From G963663775 sp963663775 (lineage in GTDB: Bacteria > Bacillota > Clostridia > Oscillospirales > Butyricicoccaceae): a stretch of 64,000 bases of DNA. The stretch is taken from the NCBI GenBank assembly GCA_963663775.1, contig OY760624.1, forward strand, positions 806,001-870,000, read 5' to 3'. The first letter of the stretch is position 1, and the number at the start of each line of letters is the position of its first letter. The position numbers and the translations under genes were made by a program. This document shows positions 1 to 11,458 of this stretch, in pieces. The notes beneath the pieces are model-generated. The model did no database searches, had not been told where the DNA came from, and was given only the letters and a program-made list of their open reading frames with translations.

Positions 1-359
1 TCTGTGGTGGTTGTGGTAGTTGTAGTGGTACTTGTCGTAGTTGTGGTGGTTGTCGTGGTTGAAATAGAGATGGTATCTTCCAGCTTGAATTGCAGCAGCA
101 TTTCCTTTTTAATGACATCACGTAGTGTCTGGTCAATGGAATGATTGATTTCCAGCAGCTCCTCTATTGTCGGTGCCGCTTCCAAAACGCTTTGGCTATC
201 CAGCGTGCCCAGTACATATTGCAATTTTTCTGCTTCAGCATTGATAATATGCGCTAACCCCAGTTCTTCAAAGGCAATCGATGCCAGCAATAAATTTACC
301 GCTTCATCTGTAGTAATGTCAATAGCAGCATCCACAGTCGGAATATTCGGGAATGACAT
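1..359 (-). CDS. Thr-tract surface/spore-type protein, partial (C-terminus beyond window)
   Basis: The frame starts at the ATG at 359-357, behind a strong AAAGGAG ribosome-binding site, and runs without a stop to the window edge (119 codons seen). The protein opens MSFPNIPTVDAAIDI, continues with a predicted helical domain (motifs EAVNLLLASIAFEELGL, HIINAEAEKLQYVLG and KKEMLLQFKLED), and from about residue 101 becomes an almost pure threonine tract. The same domain followed by a Thr tract is encoded divergently at 548-1381, so the two are paralogues. From memory, this helical domain occurs in front of collagen-like or Thr-rich tracts in Firmicute spore or surface proteins. The exact role is unknown. 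A spore-coat or exosporium role is inferred from the promoter motif. Confidence 0.8.
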   Translation of the reverse strand, partial: MSFPNIPTVDAAIDITTDEAVNLLLASIAFEELGLAHIINAEAEKLQYVLGTLDSQSVLEAAPTIEELLEINHSIDQTLRDVIKKEMLLQFKLEDTISISTTTTTTTTTSTTTTTTTTT

Positions 360-408
360 AACAGATCTCCTTTCTGATTCAGAACAGATGCTTCTGTCCT
401 TTCATCTC

Positions 409-416
409 AGTCTATG
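409..416 (-). promoter_or_regulatory. Candidate sporulation-type -10 element (CATAGACT) for the leftward gene
   Basis: On the minus strand CATAGACT lies 57 bases upstream of the first base of the leftward start codon. An identical element lies 56 bases upstream of the divergent gene. CATAnnnT is the known -10 form for mother-cell sigma factors E and K. No convincing vegetative promoter at a sensible distance was found here. This is inference from position and conservation. Confidence 0.5.
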
Positions 417-491
417 CACCGCCATTCGCCTAAGTGTCAATAATAACGTGCTGTCTGCCGCTTAATTGATCTCACACATCGTCTCGTAACG

Positions 492-499
492 CATAGACT
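492..499 (+). promoter_or_regulatory. Candidate sporulation-type -10 element (CATAGACT) for the rightward gene
   Basis: CATAGACT begins 56 bases before the ATG at 548. It sits in an 11-base block GCATAGACTGA that is identical on the opposite strand ahead of the paralogue. An ACAC at 474-477 could be the -35 contact of sigma K, although the spacing (14 bases) is slightly short. The matched placement in both orientations argues for a shared mother-cell sigma factor. Confidence 0.5.
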
Positions 500-547
500 G
501 ATGATGTAAGTCATTATACAATTCATAATTGCAAACGAGGGATTATC

Positions 548-1381
548 ATGTCATTCCCCAATATTCCGGATATAGAGCCGTCCATTACCATCACATTAGA
601 GGATGCTGTCCATCTGCTACTCACCTCCATTGCTATGGAAGAATGCAGTGTATCCAAGCTTATGGATGCTGAAACCTGCAAAATCCTCTGCGTTTTGCAA
701 AAATATCTGCAAGAACATGTTAATATACAAGATATTTTAGATATAAACCAGAGTGTTTCTCACACCATTCAGGATTTGACGAAACTCGAAATGCTCTTGC
801 AATTCAAACTGCAGGATATTCAACAAATCATGTCTTCTACCACTACGACAACTAGCACAACAACTACTACTACTACCTCGTCTACTACAACATTCAGTTC
901 CTCAGCAACCGCATCCACCACTACACATTGCCCTTGCTGTCATTGCTGCTGCTGTGTGACTGGTCATGCAAAAGGAAACATCTGCAATCCATGTGATGCC
1001 TTTTATCATCAAGTTGCGAAGCTGTATGCCTTTGTATTTTCCTATGATATTCCGAGCAGTGCCATTCAATATACTGTTCAAAGCGATACCGGTCTTCTAC
1101 AAGTATATGCTTCAAAATATCATCTGGACGTGGACTGTTCAAGTCCCTGCTATGATACGATTATCATCTCGGGACAGGCGCATTGTAAGTTTCGCACCTC
1201 TCGCGATTGTCTGATTGCAGATGTTCTACCCTTCACACTGACGATACATTGTACCGAGAGTGGCAATTTTGATTTCCGTATGCAGCTAGTCTCTACAAAT
1301 CATCCGCGACTTTGTCATGATAGTGGTATCGTTTTTATGAAAACTGTATCTTCATCCTTTCAAGCACAAATCTGTTGTTAA
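548..1381 (+). CDS. Thr-tract and Cys-rich spore/surface-type protein
   Basis: A 277-residue protein with start at 548 behind GAGGGA. It has no signal peptide, which fits a mother-cell-made spore-layer protein better than a secreted one. Residues 1-95 form a predicted helical domain paralogous to the gene at 1-359 (shared MSFPNIP start and KLEMLLQFKLQD motif). Residues about 97-125 are a Ser/Thr tract. Next comes a cysteine cluster (CPCCHCCCC, then CNPC), and the remaining ~135 residues look like a beta-rich domain ending in QICC. Cysteine density suggests disulfide cross-linking or metal binding. I do not recognise a named family. The gene ends just before the terminator it shares with the rRNA operon. 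Confidence 0.8.
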   Translation: MSFPNIPDIEPSITITLEDAVHLLLTSIAMEECSVSKLMDAETCKILCVLQKYLQEHVNIQDILDINQSVSHTIQDLTKLEMLLQFKLQDIQQIMSSTTTTTSTTTTTTTSSTTTFSSSATASTTTHCPCCHCCCCVTGHAKGNICNPCDAFYHQVAKLYAFVFSYDIPSSAIQYTVQSDTGLLQVYASKYHLDVDCSSPCYDTIIISGQAHCKFRTSRDCLIADVLPFTLTIHCTESGNFDFRMQLVSTNHPRLCHDSGIVFMKTVSSSFQAQICC

Positions 1382-1397
1382 TATCGTTTTTAGAAAT

Positions 1398-1433
1398 AAA
1401 AAGAGACGGTAACCAAAGTTACCGTCTCTTTTT
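1398..1433. terminator. Bidirectional intrinsic terminator shared by the Thr-tract gene and the rRNA operon
   Basis: A perfect 16-bp stem (AAAAAGAGACGGTAAC and its complement) with a CAAA loop. A- and T-runs at both ends give a U-tract in either direction. It lies 17 bases after the Thr-tract gene and directly downstream of 5S rRNA, so it can end both convergent transcripts. Confidence 0.9.
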
Positions 1434-1436
1434 ATG

Positions 1437-1553
<117 letters not shown>

Positions 1554-1656
1554 CTATTATGAAAACAGTCTTTCAAAAACCAAGAACGAATGACATGTCG
1601 TTTTCCATTTTATGATTTCTGTTCTCTAAGAATGTTTCAGCACTAACCACTGCTTA

Positions 1657-1677
1657 CACCCTCAAAACTGAACAATA
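1657..1677 (-). other. 3' arm of the 23S rRNA processing stem
   Basis: Transcribed from the minus strand, this 21-base segment is complementary to the arm at 4823-4844 (19 Watson-Crick pairs, one G-U, one mismatch). The two arms bracket 23S rRNA, as expected for the double-stranded stalk cut by RNase III or Mini-III. Confidence 0.8.
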
Positions 1678-1712
1678 CATACTCGCAAAGCTTATTTTTC
1701 GAGATTCAACCC

Positions 1713-4569
<2,857 letters not shown>

Positions 4570-5005
4570 TGCAGCATTTCTGCTACTGTTTATTCTGTAA
4601 GACCTAACCACGGTCGCGGTTAGGAATTTTCAGCTTAAATTATTGAGTAAATCTCGGTAAAAGTATATTTCTATACTTGTTTTTTTAGCTTATTGTAGTG
4701 ATGTCTTGCGACATCATTTCCCAACAATTTTTGGAAAAACCATTTTATTTTTTATGCTTTATCTCATTCAAGGTAAAGCGGAATAACAAATTAGTTTCCT
4801 CTATTGTTGCTTTTGCTTTCGTTATTGTTCAGTTTTCAAGGTGCAATTTTCTCTTTGTCCTTCGCAAATTTGACTAAGGTGTATGAAATGCTTCGCATTT
4901 TCCTTGCCACTTTCGCTTCGGTAAGAAAGTGAATTCCCTCGTCCCGTCCGTAGACAAAACTTAGGTTTTCTTTTGCCTACTTTCCTTTTTTCCAAAAGAA
5001 AAGTA
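4570..5005 (-). other. Internal transcribed spacer between tRNA-Ile and 23S rRNA
   Basis: A 436-base AT-rich spacer without coding potential. It holds the 5' arm of the 23S processing stem at 4823-4844. Nothing else definite is seen. Confidence 0.7.
4823..4844 (-). other. 5' arm of the 23S rRNA processing stem
   Basis: Minus-strand sequence CACCTTGAAAACTGAACAAT pairs with 1657-1677 across 23S rRNA. Almost the same sequence (CACCTTGTAAATTGAACAAT) serves as the 16S leader arm at 7102-7125. Confidence 0.8.
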
Positions 5006-5082
5006 TGGTGGGCTTGAGAGGACTCGAACCTCCGACCTCACGCTTATCAGGCGTGTGCTCTAACCACCTGAGCTACAAGCCC
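5006..5082 (-). tRNA. tRNA-Ile (anticodon GAT)
   Basis: A 77-base cloverleaf on the minus strand with acceptor GGGCTTG/CAAGCCC, anticodon loop CTGATAA and an encoded CCA. It lies in the 16S-23S spacer, the usual place for this tRNA. Confidence 0.97.
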
Positions 5083-5151
5083 ATGTCAGTTTCGGCGCGG
5101 TTTTCCGTTCTTCGCTTCCTTCCGCCCCTTTGTGCGCAATCTTTCGATTGC

Positions 5152-5227
5152 TGGTGGAGATGAGGAGAATCGAACTCCTGACCCCCTGCTTGCAAGGCAG
5201 GTGCTCTCCCAGCTGAGCTACACCCCC
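5152..5227 (-). tRNA. tRNA-Ala (anticodon TGC)
   Basis: A 76-base cloverleaf on the minus strand with acceptor GGGGGTG (two G-U pairs), anticodon loop CTTGCAA and an encoded CCA. It is the first tRNA after 16S, giving the order 16S-Ala-Ile-23S. Confidence 0.97.
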
Positions 5228-5325
5228 GTGGTTCACACAGGATCGGAAACTTAGCGTTTCTCTCATTTCCAGTTTGAAGGTACAGTTTTTTGAGGTTTTT
5301 GCCACCCTTGCCAAGGCAAAGGTTT

Positions 5326-5349
5326 GCACCCTCTAAATTGAACAATGTA
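5326..5349 (-). other. 3' arm of the 16S rRNA processing stem
   Basis: On the transcript this 24-base segment pairs with the leader arm at 7102-7125 (22 Watson-Crick pairs, one G-U, one mismatch), bracketing 16S rRNA. Confidence 0.8.
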
Positions 5350-5415
5350 TTACTTTCAGTTTACCTGAACTCTGTTGACCTAGGATTCGTAAGAACTATT
5401 TCATCTTACAGGTCT

Positions 5416-6956
<1,541 letters not shown>

Positions 6957-7349
6957 GTATTAAATCAGCCAAAGCTGTTCTAATCGACTTTTAAAGTCTG
7001 ACGTGTTGACGATTTGTTTTAAGCGGATTTTCGTCTTCCGCTTCGAATCTTTGAGTAAACTCAAAGAATTTCAGGGTTCATAAATGGTATGCTTAAAGCT
7101 TTACATTGTTCAATTTACAAGGTGCAAAATTTCTTTGCTTTCAGCGAATTTTTGCACTGTGTGTCGAAATCCTTCGTGGATTTCGGCTAAAGTGCCTTCC
7201 GCTGATTTCGCTTACCTTTTGCGCAATCAAATTGCTCAGCAGGTTCGCATTTTAACTTTGCGTAGCATCCAGTGAATTTCACCAAACACCACTTGCCACA
7301 ACCCGATTCCGTTTTACGTTTTTCGCAATCGCATCGGAGTAGCTTAATT
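6957..7349 (-). other. rRNA operon leader
   Basis: About 390 bases between the proximal promoter and 16S. It contains the 5' processing arm at 7102-7125. No coding region is supported. Confidence 0.7.
7102..7125 (-). other. 5' arm of the 16S rRNA processing stem
   Basis: Minus-strand sequence CACCTTGTAAATTGAACAAT with its flanks is complementary over 24 bases to 5326-5349 beyond the 3' end of 16S. This is the expected RNase III-type stalk. Confidence 0.8.
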
Positions 7350-7378
7350 ACTATATCATGCAAACTCACATTTGTCAA
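7350..7378 (-). promoter_or_regulatory. rRNA operon promoter P2
   Basis: Minus-strand TTGACA (7378-7373), a 17-base spacer and TATAGT (7355-7350) form a near-consensus vegetative promoter about 390 bases upstream of 16S. Confidence 0.85.
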
Positions 7379-7445
7379 CAACTTTTTTCAGTTTTTGAAA
7401 ATCTTTATTTGCATGGTGCCAGTCCCTTGCGGAAGCAGCTAAATT

Positions 7446-7474
7446 AGAATACTACATCCCGCCCCTTTTGTCAA
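7446..7474 (-). promoter_or_regulatory. rRNA operon promoter P1
   Basis: Minus-strand TTGACA (7474-7469), a 17-base spacer with a GGGGCGGG run and TATTCT (7451-7446). It lies 96 bases upstream of P2, the usual tandem arrangement of Firmicute rRNA promoters. Confidence 0.85.
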
Positions 7475-7505
7475 TACCTTTTTTGATTTTTTCTTTCAAG
7501 ATTTC

Positions 7506-7557
7506 AAAAAGCCTTGCGCACGCCACATCCAAAAATGTCCGCAGCATACACAAGGCT
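7506..7557 (-). terminator. Terminator of the SLH protein gene
   Basis: A 14-bp stem (arms 7510-7523 and 7544-7557, with three G-U pairs on the transcript) followed by a T5 tract on the minus strand. It separates the SLH gene from rRNA promoter P1. Confidence 0.75.
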
Positions 7558-7572
7558 CTTTTCTTACGATAT

Positions 7573-8667
7573 TTACTTGTTGTAATAAATAATATTTACT
7601 CGACCCGCTTCATCATAGGAAGCTCTGCCTCCTGCATATTCTTTCTCTGTGCTAACAATCTCTTTTAACTGAGAATATGGCTCGACACGTACGCCAATGC
7701 AATCTTCTGCCTGTTCAACTTCCTGTCCATCCACGGTCAAGACACCATTTTCATATTGGATTTGCTGATTCATATCACACGTGTCACCCAGTGTGATAGC
7801 ATGACCATCTTCTGTTTGTTCGAAGGAAGTGTACGCCATCAGTCCGCCATAGGTCTTTGCCGCATCATAGTTTGCAATGGTTGCACCGCTGTAAATCTTA
7901 TCACCGATGCATAAGTCTACCCGTTCCGGATGGTCAACATACTGCCAAGCGCCATCCTGCTGTTCAATCACCAGTGCACGATACAGCATCACCGCCATTT
8001 CCGCTCTGCTAATCGTATCTGTTGGCCGAACCTTCCCGCTCGCACCGCCGATGATACCCGCTTGTGTCAGTTTTCCCACTGCTTCTTGCGCATAGAATTT
8101 AACGCTTGCCGCATCGCTGTAGCCCGCCAATGATCCTTGTGTCAGTTGTATCCCTGCCGCTTCCAGCGTGCGCTCCAGCATCACCGCAGCATCTTGCCGT
8201 GTCAAGGATTTCTTCGGATAAAAATATCCATCCTCGCCCTTTGCAATGCCTAAATTTCTAGTCGCCAACACGGCATCTGCATAATAATCCTCTGGCTTCA
8301 CATCCGCAAAGTACTGTCCGCTTGCATACCCGGTCATATCATACGCACGATACAGCAACAACGCAAAATCTGCACGTGTAATCGAGCGTTCCGGCTCAAA
8401 CAAGTACTGGTCTGTTCCTCTTGCCACGTTCAGTGTTGCCAGATAATCAATCGCATGGTATGCCCATCGGTATCCTTCTCCCACGTCATAAAAATACACA
8501 GAGCGGTCTGCGATATATGCATATTGTTCTCCTGCATGCTCTGGTACATCGTGTATCATCTCTTCCGCAGTCTGTTGGTCTTGATTTGCAGCACTTAGGG
8601 TAACAAGTGCGCCGCAAATTGCAGCCGCACACAGCGCCGCCAAGATTCGTTTCATTATTTTGTGCAT
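7573..8667 (-). CDS. S-layer homology (SLH) domain protein
   Basis: A 364-residue secreted protein. Start at 8667 is chosen because AGAGGTGA lies 6 bases before it; the in-frame ATG at residue 5 is possible. Residues 1-27 form a signal peptide. Three SLH repeats follow at about 58-115, 118-175 and 182-240, with the typical ITRADFALLLYRA, LTRQDAAVMLER and ISRAEMAVMLYRA motifs. SLH triplets bind pyruvylated secondary cell-wall polymer. The last ~120 residues resemble no domain I recognise. The gene stands alone between its own promoter and terminator, upstream of the rRNA operon. Confidence 0.9.
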   Translation of the reverse strand: MHKIMKRILAALCAAAICGALVTLSAANQDQQTAEEMIHDVPEHAGEQYAYIADRSVYFYDVGEGYRWAYHAIDYLATLNVARGTDQYLFEPERSITRADFALLLYRAYDMTGYASGQYFADVKPEDYYADAVLATRNLGIAKGEDGYFYPKKSLTRQDAAVMLERTLEAAGIQLTQGSLAGYSDAASVKFYAQEAVGKLTQAGIIGGASGKVRPTDTISRAEMAVMLYRALVIEQQDGAWQYVDHPERVDLCIGDKIYSGATIANYDAAKTYGGLMAYTSFEQTEDGHAITLGDTCDMNQQIQYENGVLTVDGQEVEQAEDCIGVRVEPYSQLKEIVSTEKEYAGGRASYDEAGRVNIIYYNK

Positions 8668-8719
8668 GATTTCACCTCTTATAATCCATACTTTCTAGGG
8701 CTGTTCAAACAACGTAAGT

Positions 8720-8749
8720 ATTATATCACAAGCTGTCAAGTCATTTCAA
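8720..8749 (-). promoter_or_regulatory. Promoter of the SLH protein gene
   Basis: Minus-strand TTGAAA (8749-8744), an 18-base spacer and TATAAT (8725-8720), about 50 bases upstream of the start codon. Confidence 0.7.
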
Positions 8750-8880
8750 AACATTGTATCATTTTTACCTTGAAAAAACAAGATAGTGCACATTTTTCAC
8801 ATTTTCAGTCCTTTTTCCCAGTAATTTTCTATGCAAAACCCAAAGAGTTTATCGGCGTTTTTGCAACAAAACTGGGGAAA

Positions 8881-8912
8881 TAAAAAAAGCCCGCCGTATG
8901 CCGGCAGGCTTC
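8881..8912 (-). terminator. rpsT terminator
   Basis: Minus-strand hairpin AAGCCTGCCG/CGGCGGGCTT (one mismatch) with loop GCATA, followed by a T-rich tail. It lies 18 bases past the rpsT stop. Confidence 0.9.
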
Positions 8913-8929
8913 AAATATGCTTTATTTCA

Positions 8930-9193
8930 TTAAGCCATTGCATTGAACTTCACGGTCAAAGCACTCTTCTTGTTAGAAGCATTATTTTTGTGCATAATGT
9001 GCTTTGCAGCAGCCTGATCAACCGCCTTGACTGCAGCCTTATATGCTACTTCTGCTTCCTGCTTGTTTCCTGAAGCCACTGCCGCATCAAACTTCTTTAA
9101 AATAGTTTTCAGCGCACTCTTCACGCTCTGATTGTGCGCGCTCTTTACACGAGTTACCAGCACACGCTTCTTCGCAGATTTAATATTCGGCAT
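8930..9193 (-). CDS. rpsT: Ribosomal protein bS20
   Basis: An 87-residue basic protein of the usual bS20 length. It has the N-terminal MPNIKSAKKRV motif, which binds the 5' domain of 16S rRNA during 30S assembly, and the ATHR-equivalent helix KHIMHKNNASNKKS. The start at 9193 follows GGAGGTGT. It is monocistronic, with promoter and terminator both visible, and divergent from gpr. The rpsT-gpr neighbourhood is common in Clostridia. Confidence 0.97.
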   Translation of the reverse strand: MPNIKSAKKRVLVTRVKSAHNQSVKSALKTILKKFDAAVASGNKQEAEVAYKAAVKAVDQAAAKHIMHKNNASNKKSALTVKFNAMA

Positions 9194-9234
9194 TCTGTTA
9201 CACCTCCTTCAGTCGCTATTTGTCAGTGGTTTAT

Positions 9235-9263
9235 ATTTTAACATGTATAGCCTCAAATTGCAA
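9235..9263 (-). promoter_or_regulatory. rpsT promoter
   Basis: Minus-strand TTGCAA (9263-9258), a 17-base spacer and TAAAAT (9240-9235), giving a leader of about 35 bases. Confidence 0.75.
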
Positions 9264-9366
9264 GTGATTTTTTCAGACTTGCCGATGTTTTTCTGCAAAC
9301 ACTGCCGCTCGCACCCGTTTTTTATTGTGATATCCATTTTCGACCATACGAAGGAGCCTATGCTTT

Positions 9367-10263
9367 ATGAGTTTTCGTACCGACCTAGCTTTAGAATCGC
9401 TTGAACACACCCTTTCAAATACAGACCAACGCCAGCTTCCTGCGGGTGTTTCGCAGGAAATGCTAGAGCGCAGCGGGTTTCCCATCACCAAATTGCATAT
9501 TGCAACCGAGGACGGTGCGCATGCCGTTGGCAAACCGATTGGCACCTATTTTTCACTGGATTTACAGGCACTGATTCGGCGGGAAGAAGATGCGTTCGCC
9601 CGTGCCTGTGATACCCTATCGCAGCTTCTGCAGACCTTGCTCCTTGCTGCGGAAAACCGTCCCATTCTGGTTGTCGGTCTGGGAAACCGTTCCATCACAC
9701 CGGATGCCATCGGTCCCACCGCAGTCGAGCACATCCTTGCTACACGGCACTTAATCCACAGTGTGCCCGCATATTTTTCTTCTTGGCGACCCGTTTGTGC
9801 GGTTTCCCCCGGTGTTTTGGGACAAACAGGCATTGAAGTTGGGGAGCTTGTCTGCGGTTTGATGGATAAATTAAAGCCCGCCGCCGTGATTGCCGTCGAT
9901 GCCTTGGCATCCAGTCGGCTTTCTCGCCTCTCCCGCACCATACAAATTTCAGATGCTGGCATTATCCCCGGTTCTGGTGTCGGCAATGCACGGTTTGCCC
10001 TCACACAAGAAACGTTAGGCGTGCCTGTCATCGCCGTCGGCGTGCCCACCGTGGTCGACGGTTCCACTCTGGCGCATGAAATCTTGCATGAACTGCACGG
10101 CGCATCCTGCGAAGCACTGGAGGACTTGTCTGCGCCGCATGTCATCACCACCCGTGATATTGATGCAGAAGTGCAGCATTTATCCCGTGTCATCGGCTAC
10201 TCTGTCAATCTGGCGCTCCATCCTTCCCTCACCATTTCCGATATTGATTTGTTCTTGTCATAA
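9367..10263 (+). CDS. gpr: Germination protease GPR (peptidase A25)
   Basis: A 298-residue endopeptidase that starts degradation of small acid-soluble DNA-binding proteins in the first minutes of spore germination. It is made as a zymogen in the forespore. Family hallmarks are the N-terminal RTDLA, VVGLGNRSITPDAIGP, SPGVLGQTGIE, DALASSRL and SDAGIIPGSGVGN. The start at 9367 is preceded by AAGGAG at 9351-9356; an ATG at 9360 is in another frame. The propeptide is very short because RTDLA begins at residue 4. spoIIP follows after 80 bases, the conserved gpr-spoIIP pairing. Confidence 0.95.
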   Translation: MSFRTDLALESLEHTLSNTDQRQLPAGVSQEMLERSGFPITKLHIATEDGAHAVGKPIGTYFSLDLQALIRREEDAFARACDTLSQLLQTLLLAAENRPILVVGLGNRSITPDAIGPTAVEHILATRHLIHSVPAYFSSWRPVCAVSPGVLGQTGIEVGELVCGLMDKLKPAAVIAVDALASSRLSRLSRTIQISDAGIIPGSGVGNARFALTQETLGVPVIAVGVPTVVDGSTLAHEILHELHGASCEALEDLSAPHVITTRDIDAEVQHLSRVIGYSVNLALHPSLTISDIDLFLS

Positions 10264-10343
10264 TTTTATCCGCAACGCAATATAGTACTAGCAGACCATG
10301 TGCTTCCCCCTTTGCACACTAAGAACCCAAGGAGGCTGATTGT

Positions 10344-11414
10344 ATGCACCGACATCCCCGCCGCACCGCAGCTGCTGCAAGCATCCGCTTGCCCGCATTT
10401 TGCCTGTTTTTATGTGCTGCCATTCTTTTTGCATGCAGCCGTTTCGGCGGAGATGATTTTGTACAAACTCTGCTGTATAAGCTCACCCAAAGCCAAGCGT
10501 TCGTACAAAATGCCTTGGCTTTTGAACTTGGAATTTATGCCGAAACACCAACAGTCCTATCCGCTTCCATCGTGGATACAGGCATTGCAGAGGATTCTCC
10601 ATCCGAAAGCACCTATATACCAACCACCGCCGATTCTGCAAACAGTCAAGAAATTCCCGAAACCTCCGCCGCACCAACGGACACCGTGAAAATCAATAAC
10701 CAGACTTCTCTGACGTATAATCTTGCAGAGATGCTGCAAAACCCTGTCAAAATCAAACTTCCTACGGATGGACCGCAAGTGCTGCTGATTCATACGCACA
10801 GCACAGAAGCATACACACAGGACAGCGAAAATACCTATGCAAGCAGTGAACCCTCTGAAAGTCAGCGCACCTTGGACAAAACGCAAAGCGTCATCCGTGT
10901 GGGGGACGAGGTTGCCCACGTGTTGGAGGCAAACGGAATTTCTGTGGTGCACTGCCGTGAGGTATTCGACAATCCCTCGTTTAGCGGTGCGTATGGACGT
11001 TCCCTGCAAGCCATTACCGAGCAGCTTGCGAAAACCCCATCCATCCAAGTGATTATTGACATCCACCGTGACTCCATTGTAAACAGCAGCGGTGCTATCT
11101 GTAAAACATCCTGCACCATCGACGGGGAAGACATGGCGCAGCTGATGTTGGTAATGGGCAGCAATGCCAGCGGCTTGCAGCATGATAACTGGCGAAAAAA
11201 CTTAAATTTTGCTGTCAATCTGCAAAATCGTATCAACGCAGCTTATCCTTCCTTGATGCGCCCCATCAATCTGCGAGAGCAGCGGTTCAATGAGCATATG
11301 CGCACCGGCTCCATGCTGTTGGAAGTGGGCTCCTCCGGCAACACCCTCCCCGAAGCAATTTCTGCCGCCAAGCGATTTGCACAGGTGCTTGCTGATGACC
11401 TTTTGGGTGTATAA
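10344..11414 (+). CDS. spoIIP: Stage II sporulation protein P
   Basis: A 356-residue membrane-anchored amidase/endopeptidase. With SpoIID and SpoIIM it removes septal peptidoglycan and drives engulfment of the forespore. A single N-terminal membrane segment (about residues 14-32) leads to a Ser/Thr-rich linker and the amidase domain. Visible motifs are LLIHTHSTEAYT (about 148-157, zinc and catalytic His/Glu), VIRVGDEV, VIIDIHRDS, and the C-terminal NLNFAVNLQNRI and GSMLLEVGSSGNT. The start has AAGGAGG at 10329-10335. A sporulation sigma factor is expected to control it, but I could not identify the promoter. Confidence 0.95.
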   Translation: MHRHPRRTAAAASIRLPAFCLFLCAAILFACSRFGGDDFVQTLLYKLTQSQAFVQNALAFELGIYAETPTVLSASIVDTGIAEDSPSESTYIPTTADSANSQEIPETSAAPTDTVKINNQTSLTYNLAEMLQNPVKIKLPTDGPQVLLIHTHSTEAYTQDSENTYASSEPSESQRTLDKTQSVIRVGDEVAHVLEANGISVVHCREVFDNPSFSGAYGRSLQAITEQLAKTPSIQVIIDIHRDSIVNSSGAICKTSCTIDGEDMAQLMLVMGSNASGLQHDNWRKNLNFAVNLQNRINAAYPSLMRPINLREQRFNEHMRTGSMLLEVGSSGNTLPEAISAAKRFAQVLADDLLGV

Positions 11415-11458
11415 TCCCGCTCCTTTTCCATACACTAGTGCCAAGGAGGTGGGGTTTT

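Noticed and set aside
839..930. Short repeated units suggesting a CRISPR or satellite array
   Set aside because: They are ACN threonine codons in frame within a protein; no spacer-repeat pattern exists.
5060..5345. Open frames of 89-90 codons across the tRNA genes
   Set aside because: They run through tRNA-Ile/Ala sequence in the rRNA spacer and are not coding.
9341..9350. CATACG as a sigma G -10 for gpr
   Set aside because: It overlaps the ribosome-binding site, which would leave no leader, and no -35 lies at the needed distance.
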